A stretch of 64,000 nt of DNA from CAYPNP01 sp964412195 (GTDB lineage Bacteria; Acidobacteriota; JAAYUB01), in assembly GCA_964412195.1 (NCBI GenBank), contig CAYPNP010000007.1, positions 138,072-202,071 of the forward strand, in the 5' to 3' direction. Shown here piece after piece: positions 1 through 10,835 of this stretch; positions within the stretch are counted from its first letter, which is position 1; the number at the start of each line of letters is the position of its first letter. The notes beneath the pieces are model-generated. The model made no database searches, was not told the DNA's origin, and worked only from the letters and a program-made list of their open reading frames with translations. A program made the translations under genes and the position numbers.

Positions 1-1
1 G

Positions 2-2416
<2,415 letters not shown>

Positions 2417-2512
2417 GGTTTGCCGCAGGCCCGACGCCGCGGCGGGAAACAGGCAATGTCCCATCGAAGGCTCACCGACTGTCTCGTCCTCTCCTTCGGC
2501 GCCGCAGGCCGG

Positions 2513-3499
2513 ATGCGGCGGGCGCTCGCCGGCGGGATCGCCCTGGCGCTGCTGGGGGCGGCAGCCTGCCGGCAGGGCGGGGAGCGGACCGAAACGGACA
2601 CGGGCGGCCTGACCCCTCCGGGCTGGTTCTCCCCGGGGCCGCCGACGCTCCTGCAGCTGGGGCAGAACCGTTTCTCCGCCAAAGAGTTCGGCCGTTACCG
2701 GGACGGGATCAGCCGGCTCATCACCGACGCGGGGCCGCTCGGCGACGCGGAGAACACGATCATCCTGAACCAGTTCGTGGAGAACCGCCTCCTGCTGGTG
2801 GCCGCCCGGGAAGCCGGCCTGGCCGTGAGCGACGCCGACCGGAAAACCGCCCGGCGGATGCTGGGATTGGACCAGGAGAAGGACGTGGCCCTGGCCGACG
2901 ACGAGATCCTCATCCAGAAATTCCTGCAGGCCCGGTTCGCGGGGAAGGTCTCCGTCACCGACGCGGAAGCGGAGGAGTATTACAACCGGCACGCCGGCGA
3001 GTACGTCAGCCCGACGCGATACCACGTCCGCGAGATCCTGGTGGACGACCCCGCCCTGGCCCGGCAGATTCACGGAGAGCTTCAAGGCGGAGGGATTCTC
3101 CGGTTCGGCCGGTACGCCAGCCAGTTCTCGAAGGCGCCGTCCGCCCCGGCGGAGGGCGATCTCGGCTATTTCGAGAAGGGGCAGCTCCCAGCGGAATTCG
3201 AGCGGATCATCCTGGCCCTGAAGCCCGGCCGGATCTCGGACATCGTCCAGACCCCCTACGGTTACCACATCTTCTGCCTGGTGGAGATCGTCCGCTCCCA
3301 CCCCCAGAAATTCTACGAGGTCAAGGACCGGATCCTGGAGTCCCTCCGCATGGACAGGGAGCGGACCCTGCAGGCGCAGCTGCTGGCGGAACTCAGCCGG
3401 CAATACCCGCCGCGGGTTTTCAAAAAAGCGTTGGATTTCCAGCCCGATCCGAATACACTATCCCAACTCATCGTCCTGGAGGCGACCAATGAAAAATAG
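2513..3499 (+). CDS. Parvulin-type peptidyl-prolyl isomerase lipoprotein
   Basis: Probable periplasmic folding factor of the PrsA/SurA type. With the ATG at 2513 the protein begins with a short basic stretch, a hydrophobic segment and the lipobox-like LGAAAC, predicting a lipoprotein with Cys19 as the lipidated residue. An earlier ATG at 2456 in the same frame is an alternative start. A SurA-like helical N-region precedes one parvulin domain (GDLGYFEKGQLP ... TPYGYHIFCLVEI), close to 300 residues in. The 3' end overlaps the next foldase gene by 11 bp, so the two are probably translated together. Substrates are unknown; the pairing with a SurA-like protein suggests outer-membrane protein biogenesis. 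Confidence 0.85.
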   Translation: MRRALAGGIALALLGAAACRQGGERTETDTGGLTPPGWFSPGPPTLLQLGQNRFSAKEFGRYRDGISRLITDAGPLGDAENTIILNQFVENRLLLVAAREAGLAVSDADRKTARRMLGLDQEKDVALADDEILIQKFLQARFAGKVSVTDAEAEEYYNRHAGEYVSPTRYHVREILVDDPALARQIHGELQGGGILRFGRYASQFSKAPSAPAEGDLGYFEKGQLPAEFERIILALKPGRISDIVQTPYGYHIFCLVEIVRSHPQKFYEVKDRILESLRMDRERTLQAQLLAELSRQYPPRVFKKALDFQPDPNTLSQLIVLEATNEK

Positions 3500-4538
3500 A
3501 CTGTTCCTGGCGGCCCTGGCGCTCGCGCTGCTCATGGCGGGCAGTCGGCCGGCCCGGACGGAAGTGATCGAGCAGATCGTCGTCCAGGTCAACAGCGACA
3601 TCATCACCCTGACCCAGTTCAACCGAGAGAAGGAGGCCCTCTTCCAGGCCATGCGCACCCGGTATCAGGGCGCCGATCTGAACCAGCGCTACCAGGACGC
3701 CTGCAAGAACATCCTCTCCGCCCTGGTGGACGAGATCCTCCTGGTCCAGAAAGCCAAGGAATACGGATTCACCGAGGACCTTGACCTGGAGGCCAACTCC
3801 TACGTCGAGGACCTCATGAAACAGAACAACATCCCCAGCCTGGACGCCCTCAAGCAGGAGATGGTGCGCTCCGGCGTCCGGTACGACGATTACATGGAGA
3901 ACCTGAAGCGCCAGATCCTGGTCAGCCGGGTCAAGGGCGCCATCATCCGGCAGAAGATCAAGATCATGTCCACCGAGGTCGAGCAGTACTACAAGGACCA
4001 CGTCGCCGATTTCACCCAACCGGCGCAGGTGGAGCTGGAAGAGATCGTGATTTACACCAAGGACCGCGACAAGGCCGAGGTGCAGCGCCGGATCCAGGCG
4101 ATCCACTCCGAGATCCAGGCCGGCCAGAGATTCGAGGACCTGGCCAAGAGCTTCTCCGAGGGATCGACCGCGGCCCAGGGCGGCAATATCGGCCTGTTCC
4201 CGGTACCGGCGCTGTCCGCCTCCGTGGCGGCGGCGGTCAAGCCCCTCCAGCCGGGGCAGACCACGGGCATCCTGGAGGCGGACTTCGGTTACCAGATCAT
4301 CAAGCTGGTCCGGCGGGTGGACCCGGTCCAGCAGCCGCTGGAGGACGTGCGCAAGGACATCGAGAACAAGATCTTCGCGACCCGGCTCGATCCGGTCATG
4401 GCCGACTATCTGAAGGAACTGCGGCAGCAGAGCTACATCTACGTCTTCCCCGAATTCCGCGCCGACTACAATCCGCCGGCCGACGCCGCGGCCGCATCCC
4501 AGCCGCCCCCGGCGGCGCCCGTGCCGCCGAAGAAATGA
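3489..4538 (+). CDS. SurA-like periplasmic peptidyl-prolyl isomerase
   Basis: A 349-residue exported chaperone/isomerase. An N-terminal signal peptide (MKNRLFLAALALALLMAGS) is followed by a SurA N-type helical domain that starts with VNSDIITLTQFNREKEAL, the usual opening of the SurA family. A single parvulin domain lies around residues 178-280 (SEGSTAAQGGNIGLFP ... DFGYQIIKLV). E. coli SurA has two parvulin domains, so this is the one-domain variant. The C-terminus is Pro/Ala-rich. The gene overlaps its upstream parvulin lipoprotein gene by 11 bp and the downstream S4 gene by 4 bp. It likely escorts outer-membrane proteins across the periplasm, consistent with LptD elsewhere in the window. 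Confidence 0.9.
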   Translation: MKNRLFLAALALALLMAGSRPARTEVIEQIVVQVNSDIITLTQFNREKEALFQAMRTRYQGADLNQRYQDACKNILSALVDEILLVQKAKEYGFTEDLDLEANSYVEDLMKQNNIPSLDALKQEMVRSGVRYDDYMENLKRQILVSRVKGAIIRQKIKIMSTEVEQYYKDHVADFTQPAQVELEEIVIYTKDRDKAEVQRRIQAIHSEIQAGQRFEDLAKSFSEGSTAAQGGNIGLFPVPALSASVAAAVKPLQPGQTTGILEADFGYQIIKLVRRVDPVQQPLEDVRKDIENKIFATRLDPVMADYLKELRQQSYIYVFPEFRADYNPPADAAAASQPPPAAPVPPKK

Positions 4539-4810
4539 TGCGCCTGGACCTGTTCCTGAAGGTCAGCCGGATCATCCCCCGCCGCCCGCTGGCCAAGCGC
4601 CTCTGCGACGAGGGGCGCATCCGGATCAACGGCCGCCCCGCCAAGGCGTCCGCCGACATCCATGCCGGGGACGTCCTGGAAGTCGATCTGCCGGACTCCG
4701 ACCGCCGCTACCGGGTCGACGAGGTGCCCGGACGGAAGAGCGTCTCCAGGGAGCAGGCCCGGCTGCTGGCCGTGCTCCTGGACAGCCGAAGAAAGGACCT
4801 GTTCGCGTGA
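4535..4810 (+). CDS. S4-domain RNA-binding protein (RqcP/Hsp15-like)
   Basis: A 91-residue protein made almost entirely of one S4 domain (MRLDLFLKVSRIIPRRPLAKRLCDEGRIRINGRPAKAS), the alpha-L fold that binds structured RNA. Proteins of this size belong to the RqcP/Hsp15 group, which act on ribosome-stalled 50S-nascent-chain complexes. That role is inferred from family only. The start ATG overlaps the stop of the SurA-like gene, and its stop overlaps the GTG start of the following exonuclease, so translation of the three is coupled. The first codon could be either of two tandem ATGs (4535 or 4538). Confidence 0.85.
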   Translation: MMRLDLFLKVSRIIPRRPLAKRLCDEGRIRINGRPAKASADIHAGDVLEVDLPDSDRRYRVDEVPGRKSVSREQARLLAVLLDSRRKDLFA

Positions 4811-5790
4811 AACGCACTTACATCGCCGACTACGAACCCAACCAGACCGTCGATGACCTGTTCCTGGTCCGCCAGAAGGAGATCCGCCCCAAGAAGACCG
4901 GCGGGGAATACCTGTTCACGGTCCTGGCCGACAAGACCGGAAGCCTGTCGGCCTTCATGTGGGACAACGTCGACACCTTCCGCCAGCGGTTCGAGGTGGA
5001 CGACTTCGTGCACGTGCTGGGTGTCACCAAGGATTACAACCGCAGCCTCCAGATCACCGTGCACAAGATTCAACGGGTGGATCCCGCCGCCGTCAACCTG
5101 CAGGACTTCATCCGCTGCTCACCCCAGAACCCGGATGAGAACATGGCCGCCCTGGTGGGCCTGATCCAGACCGAAGTGGAAGAACCCCACCTCCGGCAGC
5201 TGCTGCAGAACATCTTCACGGACGCCCCGGTGCAGAAGCGATTCAAGCAGTGCCCCGCCGCCAAGTCACTCCACCACGCCTACATCGGCGGGCTGCTGGA
5301 CCACACCCTGTCGGTGATGCGGCTGTGCCTGCCGCTGTGCCGCCACTACCCCTCGCTGAACCGCAGCCTCCTGCTAGCCGGGGCGGCGCTGCACGACCTC
5401 GGCAAGATCGAGGAATTGCATTGGGGCAAGAGCATCGACTACACCGACGAAGGCCGCCTGGTGGGCCACATCACCATGGAAGCCATCTACCTGGACCGGA
5501 AGATTCGGGAAGTGCCTGACTTCCCGCCGGCGCTGCGGATGGAACTCCTGCACCTGGTGGTCAGCCACCACCGGGAACTGGAATACGGCTCGCCGAAGCG
5601 GCCCAAGACGCTGGAGGCCCTGGTGCTGTCCTACCTGGACGACCTGGACGCCAAGCTGCAGACGTTCCAGGAGGCCATTTCCCAGCCCGGCGACAACGAC
5701 ACCTGGACAGCCTACAATCCGCTCCTCGAGCGCTACATTTACCGCCGCCGCCACGCGCCGCCCCCGGACCCCGAAACGTCAAAGGAGTGA
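4807..5790 (+). CDS. YhaM-like 3'-5' exoribonuclease (OB fold + HD domain)
   Basis: A 327-residue protein with an N-terminal OB-fold nucleic-acid-binding domain (about residues 15-100, GEYLFTVLADKTGSLSAFMW) and a C-terminal HD phosphohydrolase domain. HD metal ligands are visible in GGLLDHTLSV (His near 163), HDLGK (near 197) and the later HH of VSHHRELEYGSP. This arrangement is that of YhaM, a 3'-5' exonuclease acting on RNA and ssDNA. The GTG start overlaps the S4 gene's TGA, so the RNA-binding protein and the nuclease are translationally coupled, suggesting a shared role in RNA turnover or ribosome rescue. This coupling is an inference. Confidence 0.88.
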   Translation: MKRTYIADYEPNQTVDDLFLVRQKEIRPKKTGGEYLFTVLADKTGSLSAFMWDNVDTFRQRFEVDDFVHVLGVTKDYNRSLQITVHKIQRVDPAAVNLQDFIRCSPQNPDENMAALVGLIQTEVEEPHLRQLLQNIFTDAPVQKRFKQCPAAKSLHHAYIGGLLDHTLSVMRLCLPLCRHYPSLNRSLLLAGAALHDLGKIEELHWGKSIDYTDEGRLVGHITMEAIYLDRKIREVPDFPPALRMELLHLVVSHHRELEYGSPKRPKTLEALVLSYLDDLDAKLQTFQEAISQPGDNDTWTAYNPLLERYIYRRRHAPPPDPETSKE

Positions 5791-5873
5791 ACCGCCCGGT
5801 CCGCCGTCTGGCTCCAGCCCATCTGCACTCGCCGGGGCCTATTACCGACCGAATCTCCTTGAAGGAGGTCCCC

Positions 5874-6347
5874 ATGAACCTGCTCCCCATGCTCAAGCTG
5901 ATGGAAAAAGTCGAGACGTCGGCCGCGGCGCTCTACCGTTGGTTCAGTGAATTATATGCCAATGATCAGCAGGCGGCATTTCTCTTCTACCGGCTGAGCG
6001 TCGAAGAAGAGGGCCACGCCAGCCTCGTCCGGTTCATCATGCGCCTGGCCACCAAGTCCCAGATGGACGGCACCGACATCGAACTGGACCTCGCCGAGAT
6101 GGAAAAGGCAGTCGAGGAGATGAACCACCTCCAGACGCTGACGAAGCTCTCCCTGCGGCAGGCCGTCGAACTCTCCATGGAACTGGAGAACCAGATCTTC
6201 GAATATCACGGCCGCCAGGCCGTCATCCAGGCCCTGCCTTCCATCGGCCCCCTGGTGTTTTCCCTGGGCCGGCTGGATGAAGCCCACATGCGGCTACTCG
6301 CCGAGTTCGCCCGGGAGCGGGGCTTCGGCCCGGCGTCCAGCCAGTAG
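5874..6347 (+). CDS. Ferritin-like (rubrerythrin-type) helical protein
   Basis: A 157-residue all-helical protein. The start was placed at the ATG at 5874 because a textbook Shine-Dalgarno, AAGGAGGT, lies at 5862-5869; the frame is open further upstream but that part looks non-coding. Ferritin-like carboxylate/His pairs are visible: EEEGH near residue 42, ELENQIFEYH near 105-114 and LDEAHM near 140, suggesting a di-iron or iron-binding four-helix bundle. A role in oxidative stress or iron handling is plausible from the family but not shown. The specific subfamily is not recognised. Confidence 0.7.
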   Translation: MNLLPMLKLMEKVETSAAALYRWFSELYANDQQAAFLFYRLSVEEEGHASLVRFIMRLATKSQMDGTDIELDLAEMEKAVEEMNHLQTLTKLSLRQAVELSMELENQIFEYHGRQAVIQALPSIGPLVFSLGRLDEAHMRLLAEFARERGFGPASSQ

Positions 6348-6447
6348 TCACATCCTCGCCAGGCATTCAATCCGGCTGCGGATCCCGAAGCGGACGGTAG
6401 CGATCCGGGATCCGGTCGCCCGCCACTGCCCGGCATCCAGATTTCAT

Positions 6448-6490
6448 CCACGCAGGGGATGGCCTCTGCGGGCTCTGCGTCTCTGCGTGG
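6448..6490. repeat. CTCTGCG-family inverted repeat (copy 1)
   Basis: Intergenic element with perfect 8-bp arms CCACGCAG / CTGCGTGG around a CTCTGCG-rich centre. It shares the CTCTGCGTCTCTGCG core with the element at 22478-22552. Confidence 0.75.
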
Positions 6491-6502
6491 AATCGATTGG
6501 CT

Positions 6503-6537
6503 CGATTGCGATTACGATTACGAGCACGAGCACGAAG
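6503..6537. repeat. CGTGCTCGTAATCG simple-repeat family (copy 1)
   Basis: Imperfect hexamer repeat (CGATTACGA, CGAGCACGAG) between the ferritin-like and PRPP-synthetase-like genes. Its reverse complement closely matches 19194-19240. Confidence 0.75.
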
Positions 6538-6543
6538 GGGGAG

Positions 6544-7845
6544 CTACATGTCGAGGTGGACCCGTTCCACCGGCTCGCTGAAGAAGATCCGGAAGATGGT
6601 CTCGGCGATCACCGGGGCGATGCTGACCTCCTCGTACCAGGCGTGGCGGTCGCCGAAGTCCTCGGCCCGCGGGACGCTGTCCGTGGCGTACAGCTTCCGC
6701 AGCAGGCCGTTGTGGTGGAGCAGGTCGAACTGGGCGATGGGGTCCTTCTCCTCCAACCCGTGGTAGTTCGCCTCGAAGTGGGTCACCATCAGGACCACGT
6801 CCCGGATCCCCCCGGCCACGGCGACCTGGATGACCCGCTCCAGCGTCCCGCAGGTGTCGGCGAGGTCGTCGATGATGATCGCCGACCGCCGGCGATACTG
6901 TTTCGGAATGTCGAGGATGACCTCGGCCACCGTGTTCGGGCGGGAGTAGTCCCGCCGCTTGATGGCCGCCAGCACCGGCAGGCCCATCTTCTCGGCGAAG
7001 TAGTCGCACTTCTTGACCGCCCCGACGTCGGGGGCGATGATCACGAAATCCTCGGCGTAATTCGGGAAATCGTCACGGAACGCCTTGATCAGGAGTTCGG
7101 TCGGGTAGATGTTGTCGATGTGGAGGCTCTCGGAGTTCGACAGGGTGCCCATGGAGTGGACGTCGAAGCAGACCAGCCCCGCGGCGCCGGCCTCGGACAC
7201 CTGGTGGATGTACTCGCGGACGGCGATGCCCTCCCGGCGCCGGCGGTGGTCCTGGCGCTCGTTCGACAGCAGGGGATTGAACACCGTCACCCGCGCCGCC
7301 GCCCCGTCCCGCTTGAGCGTCCCCACCGTGTGCAGCAGCTCCATGTCGTTCTCCGAAACCGTCCGCTCCGCCTGCCATTGCTCCAGCTGGTGGCGCAGGC
7401 TCCGCCCGGCGGGGGTGGCGGGATCCAGCAGGTCCGCCACCGGCCGGTCCGCGTGGGAGTTGAGCCGGGCCTGCAGGTCCTGCAGGAACCGGACCGCCGG
7501 CCGCTGCGGCTCAAAGGAGTGGTGGATCAGGAAGACGTCGGCCCCGCGCGTGCTGCGCTCCAGCTCGATCTTGAACTCGGTGCTGGCGAAGTGCCGGCAG
7601 CGGATCGGCCACAGGTCGAAGCGCCCGTCGGTGTTGCCGAAGGACACCTTGTTCGTCTCCAGAATGTGGATGATGTCGGCCACCCGGTCGCGGCCCAGCA
7701 CGTCCCATGACTCGATGGCGTGGATCGGCTTGAACTTGGCCTGCTCGGCCAGGATGACGTCGTAGAGCGATTCGCAGACCTTCTCGCCCAAGGGACGCCC
7801 GCTGGTGGTGGCGGCAACGATCAGCTTGCGTCGCGGCATGATCAC
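6544..7845 (-). CDS. PRPP synthetase-family protein with large N-terminal insertion
   Basis: A 433-residue member of the ribose-phosphate pyrophosphokinase family, which transfers pyrophosphate from ATP to ribose-5-phosphate. Family landmarks are present: RQDHRRRREGIAVREYI (near 197-213, the flexible-loop region RQDR..pREpI of canonical enzymes), FDVHS (near 227), and the PRPP-binding loop IIIDDLADTCGTL (near 323-335). It is about 115 residues longer than the usual ~315, the excess lying roughly at residues 70-175, where no domain is recognised. It may be a divergent PRPP synthetase or a regulatory paralogue. It is transcribed alone, divergent from the DUF72 gene. Confidence 0.8.
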   Translation of the reverse strand: MIMPRRKLIVAATTSGRPLGEKVCESLYDVILAEQAKFKPIHAIESWDVLGRDRVADIIHILETNKVSFGNTDGRFDLWPIRCRHFASTEFKIELERSTRGADVFLIHHSFEPQRPAVRFLQDLQARLNSHADRPVADLLDPATPAGRSLRHQLEQWQAERTVSENDMELLHTVGTLKRDGAAARVTVFNPLLSNERQDHRRRREGIAVREYIHQVSEAGAAGLVCFDVHSMGTLSNSESLHIDNIYPTELLIKAFRDDFPNYAEDFVIIAPDVGAVKKCDYFAEKMGLPVLAAIKRRDYSRPNTVAEVILDIPKQYRRRSAIIIDDLADTCGTLERVIQVAVAGGIRDVVLMVTHFEANYHGLEEKDPIAQFDLLHHNGLLRKLYATDSVPRAEDFGDRHAWYEEVSIAPVIAETIFRIFFSEPVERVHLDM

Positions 7846-7989
7846 CCCCGTCGGATGCCAGGATAAAACTGGATTCTAACACGATTCGCGCCCGGCGAGG
7901 AAAATTCCGCCGCCGAATCCCCGTTTCAATGGCCGGCAGACGGGTGCGAATCCAGCACCTTCCGGCGATCCCGGGCATCTATTCAGGCC

Positions 7990-8877
7990 ATGGAGACGAC
8001 GCCCCAAACCGGAACCGCCCCGACCGGCGCCCTCCGTATCGGCACCTGCAGCTGGAAATACGACTCATGGGTCGGCCTCGTCTACTCCGGGTCCGCCAAG
8101 GGCAATTACCTCGCGGAGTATGCGCAGCGTTACGACACGGTGGAGGTCGACCAGTGGTTCTGGTCGCTGCACGGGCCGGACTCCGTCAGCCTGCCGAAAC
8201 CCGAGACCGTCCGGGAGTACGTCGAGGCCGTGCCGGAGGATTTCCGCTTCACCATCAAGGTCCCGAACGCCCTGACGCTGACCCACTTCTACCGCAAGAA
8301 CCCCGCCGAGCCACTGCGGGAGAACCCCCACTTCCTCTCGCCGGATCTGTTCCGGGAATTCCTCGGGCGGCTGGCGCCCCTGAGACCCCGGTTGGGCCCG
8401 CTCATGTTCCAGTTCGAGTACCTCAACCGGCAGAAGATGCCCTCGCCGAAGGCGTTCCTCGAAAAGCTGGAGGCCTTTGTCGCCGCCTGCCCCCGGGAGG
8501 TCCCGCTGGCAGTCGAGCTGCGCAATCCGAACTGGCTGAACGCGGCCTGGTTCGGCTGGCTGCGCGGGCACGGGCTCGGGCATGTGTTCCTGGAAGGCTA
8601 CTACATGCCGCCGGCGGCCGGCCTTTACGACCGCTTCGCGGACTCGATCCGGGGCTTCACCGTGATCCGGCTCCACGGCCCGGACCGGCAGGGGATGGAG
8701 GAGAAATCCGGCAACCGATGGGACCGGATTCTGGAGCCCCGGGACGCCGCCCTGGACGAGGCGGCCCGCATCATCCGCGAGCTGCGGCGGCGGGAGGTGG
8801 ACGTCTTCCTCAACGTCAACAACCATTTCGAGGGCTGCGCGCCGCTCACCATCGCCCGGATCCGGGAACGGCTGTGA
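7990..8877 (+). CDS. DUF72 (YecE-family) protein
   Basis: A 295-residue cytoplasmic DUF72 protein, a TIM-barrel-like family of unknown biochemical function. Recognised from LRIGTCSWKYDSWVG at the N-terminus, VEVDQWFWSL, FRFTIKVPNALTL, LGPLMFQFEY and VFLNVNNHFEGCAP near the C-terminus, all in the family order. No signal peptide. It stands alone, divergent from the PRPP-synthetase-like gene, so context gives no further clue. Confidence 0.88.
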   Translation: METTPQTGTAPTGALRIGTCSWKYDSWVGLVYSGSAKGNYLAEYAQRYDTVEVDQWFWSLHGPDSVSLPKPETVREYVEAVPEDFRFTIKVPNALTLTHFYRKNPAEPLRENPHFLSPDLFREFLGRLAPLRPRLGPLMFQFEYLNRQKMPSPKAFLEKLEAFVAACPREVPLAVELRNPNWLNAAWFGWLRGHGLGHVFLEGYYMPPAAGLYDRFADSIRGFTVIRLHGPDRQGMEEKSGNRWDRILEPRDAALDEAARIIRELRRREVDVFLNVNNHFEGCAPLTIARIRERL

Positions 8878-9031
8878 CCGACCAGCGGCGCGGCGCCGGG
8901 GATGCCGCCGCGGCCCGGCGGCGGGTCCGAAGACGAATCCCCCGGCGGCCCGCCGCATCTTTACGGGGAGTTGATCGAGACGTCTGCCGCCATACCGGCG
9001 GTCAGAAGCCACACTCCAAGGAGGATTTAGG

Positions 9032-9400
9032 ATGAACAAGAAACTGGCTCTACCCCTCGCCGCGTTCCTGCTGCTGGCTCTGGGCGGAATGATCCTGGCG
9101 GGCGACTTCCCGGTGAAGGCCGGAGACAAGGTGTACGTCTGCGCCTGCGGCGAGAAGTGCGACTGCGGCACCGTGTCCAAGAAAGCCGGCAAATGCGGCT
9201 GCGGCCATGACCTGGCGGAGGCCACCGTCACCAAGACGGAGGAAGGCAGCTTCGCCGCCACCGTCGGCGGCAAGGAGCGGACTTTCAAGACCACGGCCAA
9301 GTACGTGTGCGGCTGCGGGGAGGCCTGCGACTGCTACACCATGAGCAACAAGCCGGGCAAGTGCGCCTGCGGCATGGATCTGAAGCCCGCCGCCCATTGA
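9032..9400 (+). CDS. Exported Cys-rich metal-binding protein with two repeats
   Basis: A 122-residue protein with a signal peptide (KKLALPLAAFLLLALGGMILAG) and two similar Cys-rich units: CACGEKCDCGTVSKKAGKCG (from residue ~36) and CGCGEACDCYTMSNKPGKCA (from ~93), each ending CGHDL or CGMDL. The (P/A)GKCxCGxDL part resembles the heavy-metal-binding domain typified by PGKCPKCGMDL, but the canonical CPMH entry is replaced by CxCG. A soft-metal (Cu, Zn or similar) role in the periplasm is likely but unproven. A strong Shine-Dalgarno (AAGGAGG) lies at 9018-9024. It appears monocistronic. Confidence 0.75.
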   Translation: MNKKLALPLAAFLLLALGGMILAGDFPVKAGDKVYVCACGEKCDCGTVSKKAGKCGCGHDLAEATVTKTEEGSFAATVGGKERTFKTTAKYVCGCGEACDCYTMSNKPGKCACGMDLKPAAH

Positions 9401-9421
9401 TTTTCCGCTGATTTCCAGGCC

Positions 9422-9445
9422 GGCCGGCGCTTCACGGCGCCGGCC
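9422..9445. terminator. GC-rich hairpin between convergent genes
   Basis: Perfect 9-bp arms GGCCGGCGC / GCGCCGGCC with a 6-nt loop, between the Cys-rich gene (+) and the sixA-like gene (-). There is no T-tract on either side, so it may be a weak bidirectional terminator or an mRNA 3' stabiliser. Confidence 0.5.
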
Positions 9446-9478
9446 ATCGTGCCTTCTCCCCTCCGCTTCCCGCCCTTT

Positions 9479-9973
9479 CTAAGAGAGCATCTTCGGGTTG
9501 ATCAACCCCGTCAGCACCGCCGCGCCCGGCCCCAACGCCGGCCAGTTACCGACTTCGGCCTGCAACATCGCCAGCGCCGCGGTGGGCATCCGGACGCCCG
9601 CCCCGCCGGTCAGCAGCGCGACCAGGGACTCCGCCCAGGGATTGTGCCCCACCAGCAGGACGTGCGTGATCTCCTCCGGCAAGCTCCGGAGGTACCGCAG
9701 CCCGGCGGCCGGGTCCCCGGGATAGAATTCTGCCCGCCACTCGATTTTCCCAGGCGGATAGCCGCAGGCCTTGGCCACCAACTCGGCCGTGGACCGGGCG
9801 CGTCGGGCCGGCGAGGCGGCGATCCGCTCGGGGATCGCCCCCCGCGCCGCGATCCACCGGCCTATCCGGGGAGCATCGGCCTTGCCGCGCTTGTTGAGGG
9901 GACGGTCGATGTCGGGCAGGCTTTCGTCCGCCCAGTCGGATTTGGCGTGGCGCAGGATCCAGACGGTCTTCAC
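9479..9973 (-). CDS. SixA-like histidine phosphatase
   Basis: A 164-residue protein of the histidine phosphatase (phosphoglycerate-mutase-like) superfamily. The catalytic RHxK signature is RHAKSDW at residues 8-14, followed by DRPLNKRG and SPARRARSTAEL; the second catalytic His is in VGHNP (near 112). RHAKS at this position is typical of SixA, which dephosphorylates phospho-His on HPt domains and the nitrogen-PTS protein Npr. The partner phosphoprotein is not in the window. The gene is convergent with the Cys-rich protein gene. Confidence 0.9.
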   Translation of the reverse strand: MKTVWILRHAKSDWADESLPDIDRPLNKRGKADAPRIGRWIAARGAIPERIAASPARRARSTAELVAKACGYPPGKIEWRAEFYPGDPAAGLRYLRSLPEEITHVLLVGHNPWAESLVALLTGGAGVRMPTAALAMLQAEVGNWPALGPGAAVLTGLINPKMLS

Positions 9974-10020
9974 GATCGCACCCTTCCGGGACCCGGCCTG
10001 GGCCGTCTTGACGCCGGCCG

Positions 10021-10761
10021 TCAGAGCTTGAGTTTGCCCCGGGTCTCCAGGTCGGTGACGAAGGCCGGAGGCAGCTTGAAGCCCAGGTCCCTGGCCTTCC
10101 GGGCCGCGTCCGCCGCCTCGGGGTACTTGCCCTGTATCATGAGGGCCACGGCGAGATTGAACTGCAGGGGGGCCAGCTTGGGATCCTTGGCGATCCCCTC
10201 CAAGAGTTCCTTCTCGGCCAAGTCGGGCTTGCCCAGCTTGAGGTAGGCGCCGCTGATGTACAGGTAGAACAGGGCGGGGATGTCGGCTTCCTGATCGACG
10301 GCGACCACCTGGCGCTGATCTTCGGTCCGCTGGGATTTGTCCTTCTCGACGCTTACCTTGGCGAATCCGCCGACGGTGGGTTTGCTGGACTGCTGGTCCT
10401 GCTGGGCATACTCGCGGCTCTGGCTCTGCGCCGCGGCCTGGCTCTTGATCTTCTCGTCGTGAAGCTTGAGGAACGCGTCCCGGGCCTGCTGGTAGTATTC
10501 CAACGCCTTGGCGGGATTGTTGCGGGCCATCTGGATCTTGCCCAGCTCCACGTAGGCCCCCGGCAGGGGGTATTGTTCCAAAGCCTGCTGGAACAGGGTT
10601 TCGGCCTGCTCCAGTTCGCCGGCCTGCGCGGCCTTGACGCCCTTGTCGAACGCGGCCGTGGCTTTCTTGAACTTGGCCTGGTCGGACACGGCCGCATCCG
10701 ACGGCAGGACCGCCGCGGCCAGAAGCATCAAGGCGCCGGCGATCAAGACGATCTTTCTCAT
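10021..10761 (-). CDS. Exported TPR-repeat protein
   Basis: A 246-residue protein with a signal peptide (MRKIVLIAGALMLLAAAVLPSDA) and tetratricopeptide-like repeats in two blocks, one near residues 30-95 (AGELEQAETLFQQALEQYP, NPAKALEYYQQARDAF) and one near 175-235 (GKPDLAEKELLEGIAKDP, GKYPEAADAARKARDLG), separated by a Gln/Ser-rich linker. The start was set at 10761 by a GGAGGT Shine-Dalgarno just upstream; the longer open frame runs back into the next gene. Likely a periplasmic scaffold or assembly factor; the partner is unknown. Confidence 0.8.
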   Translation of the reverse strand: MRKIVLIAGALMLLAAAVLPSDAAVSDQAKFKKATAAFDKGVKAAQAGELEQAETLFQQALEQYPLPGAYVELGKIQMARNNPAKALEYYQQARDAFLKLHDEKIKSQAAAQSQSREYAQQDQQSSKPTVGGFAKVSVEKDKSQRTEDQRQVVAVDQEADIPALFYLYISGAYLKLGKPDLAEKELLEGIAKDPKLAPLQFNLAVALMIQGKYPEAADAARKARDLGFKLPPAFVTDLETRGKLKL

Positions 10762-10835
10762 GGACGGACCTCCGTGACGTTTCGATGCTGCAACGATGCG
10801 TTGCGCATGAGATATTGTACGCTTCCCCACACCGG

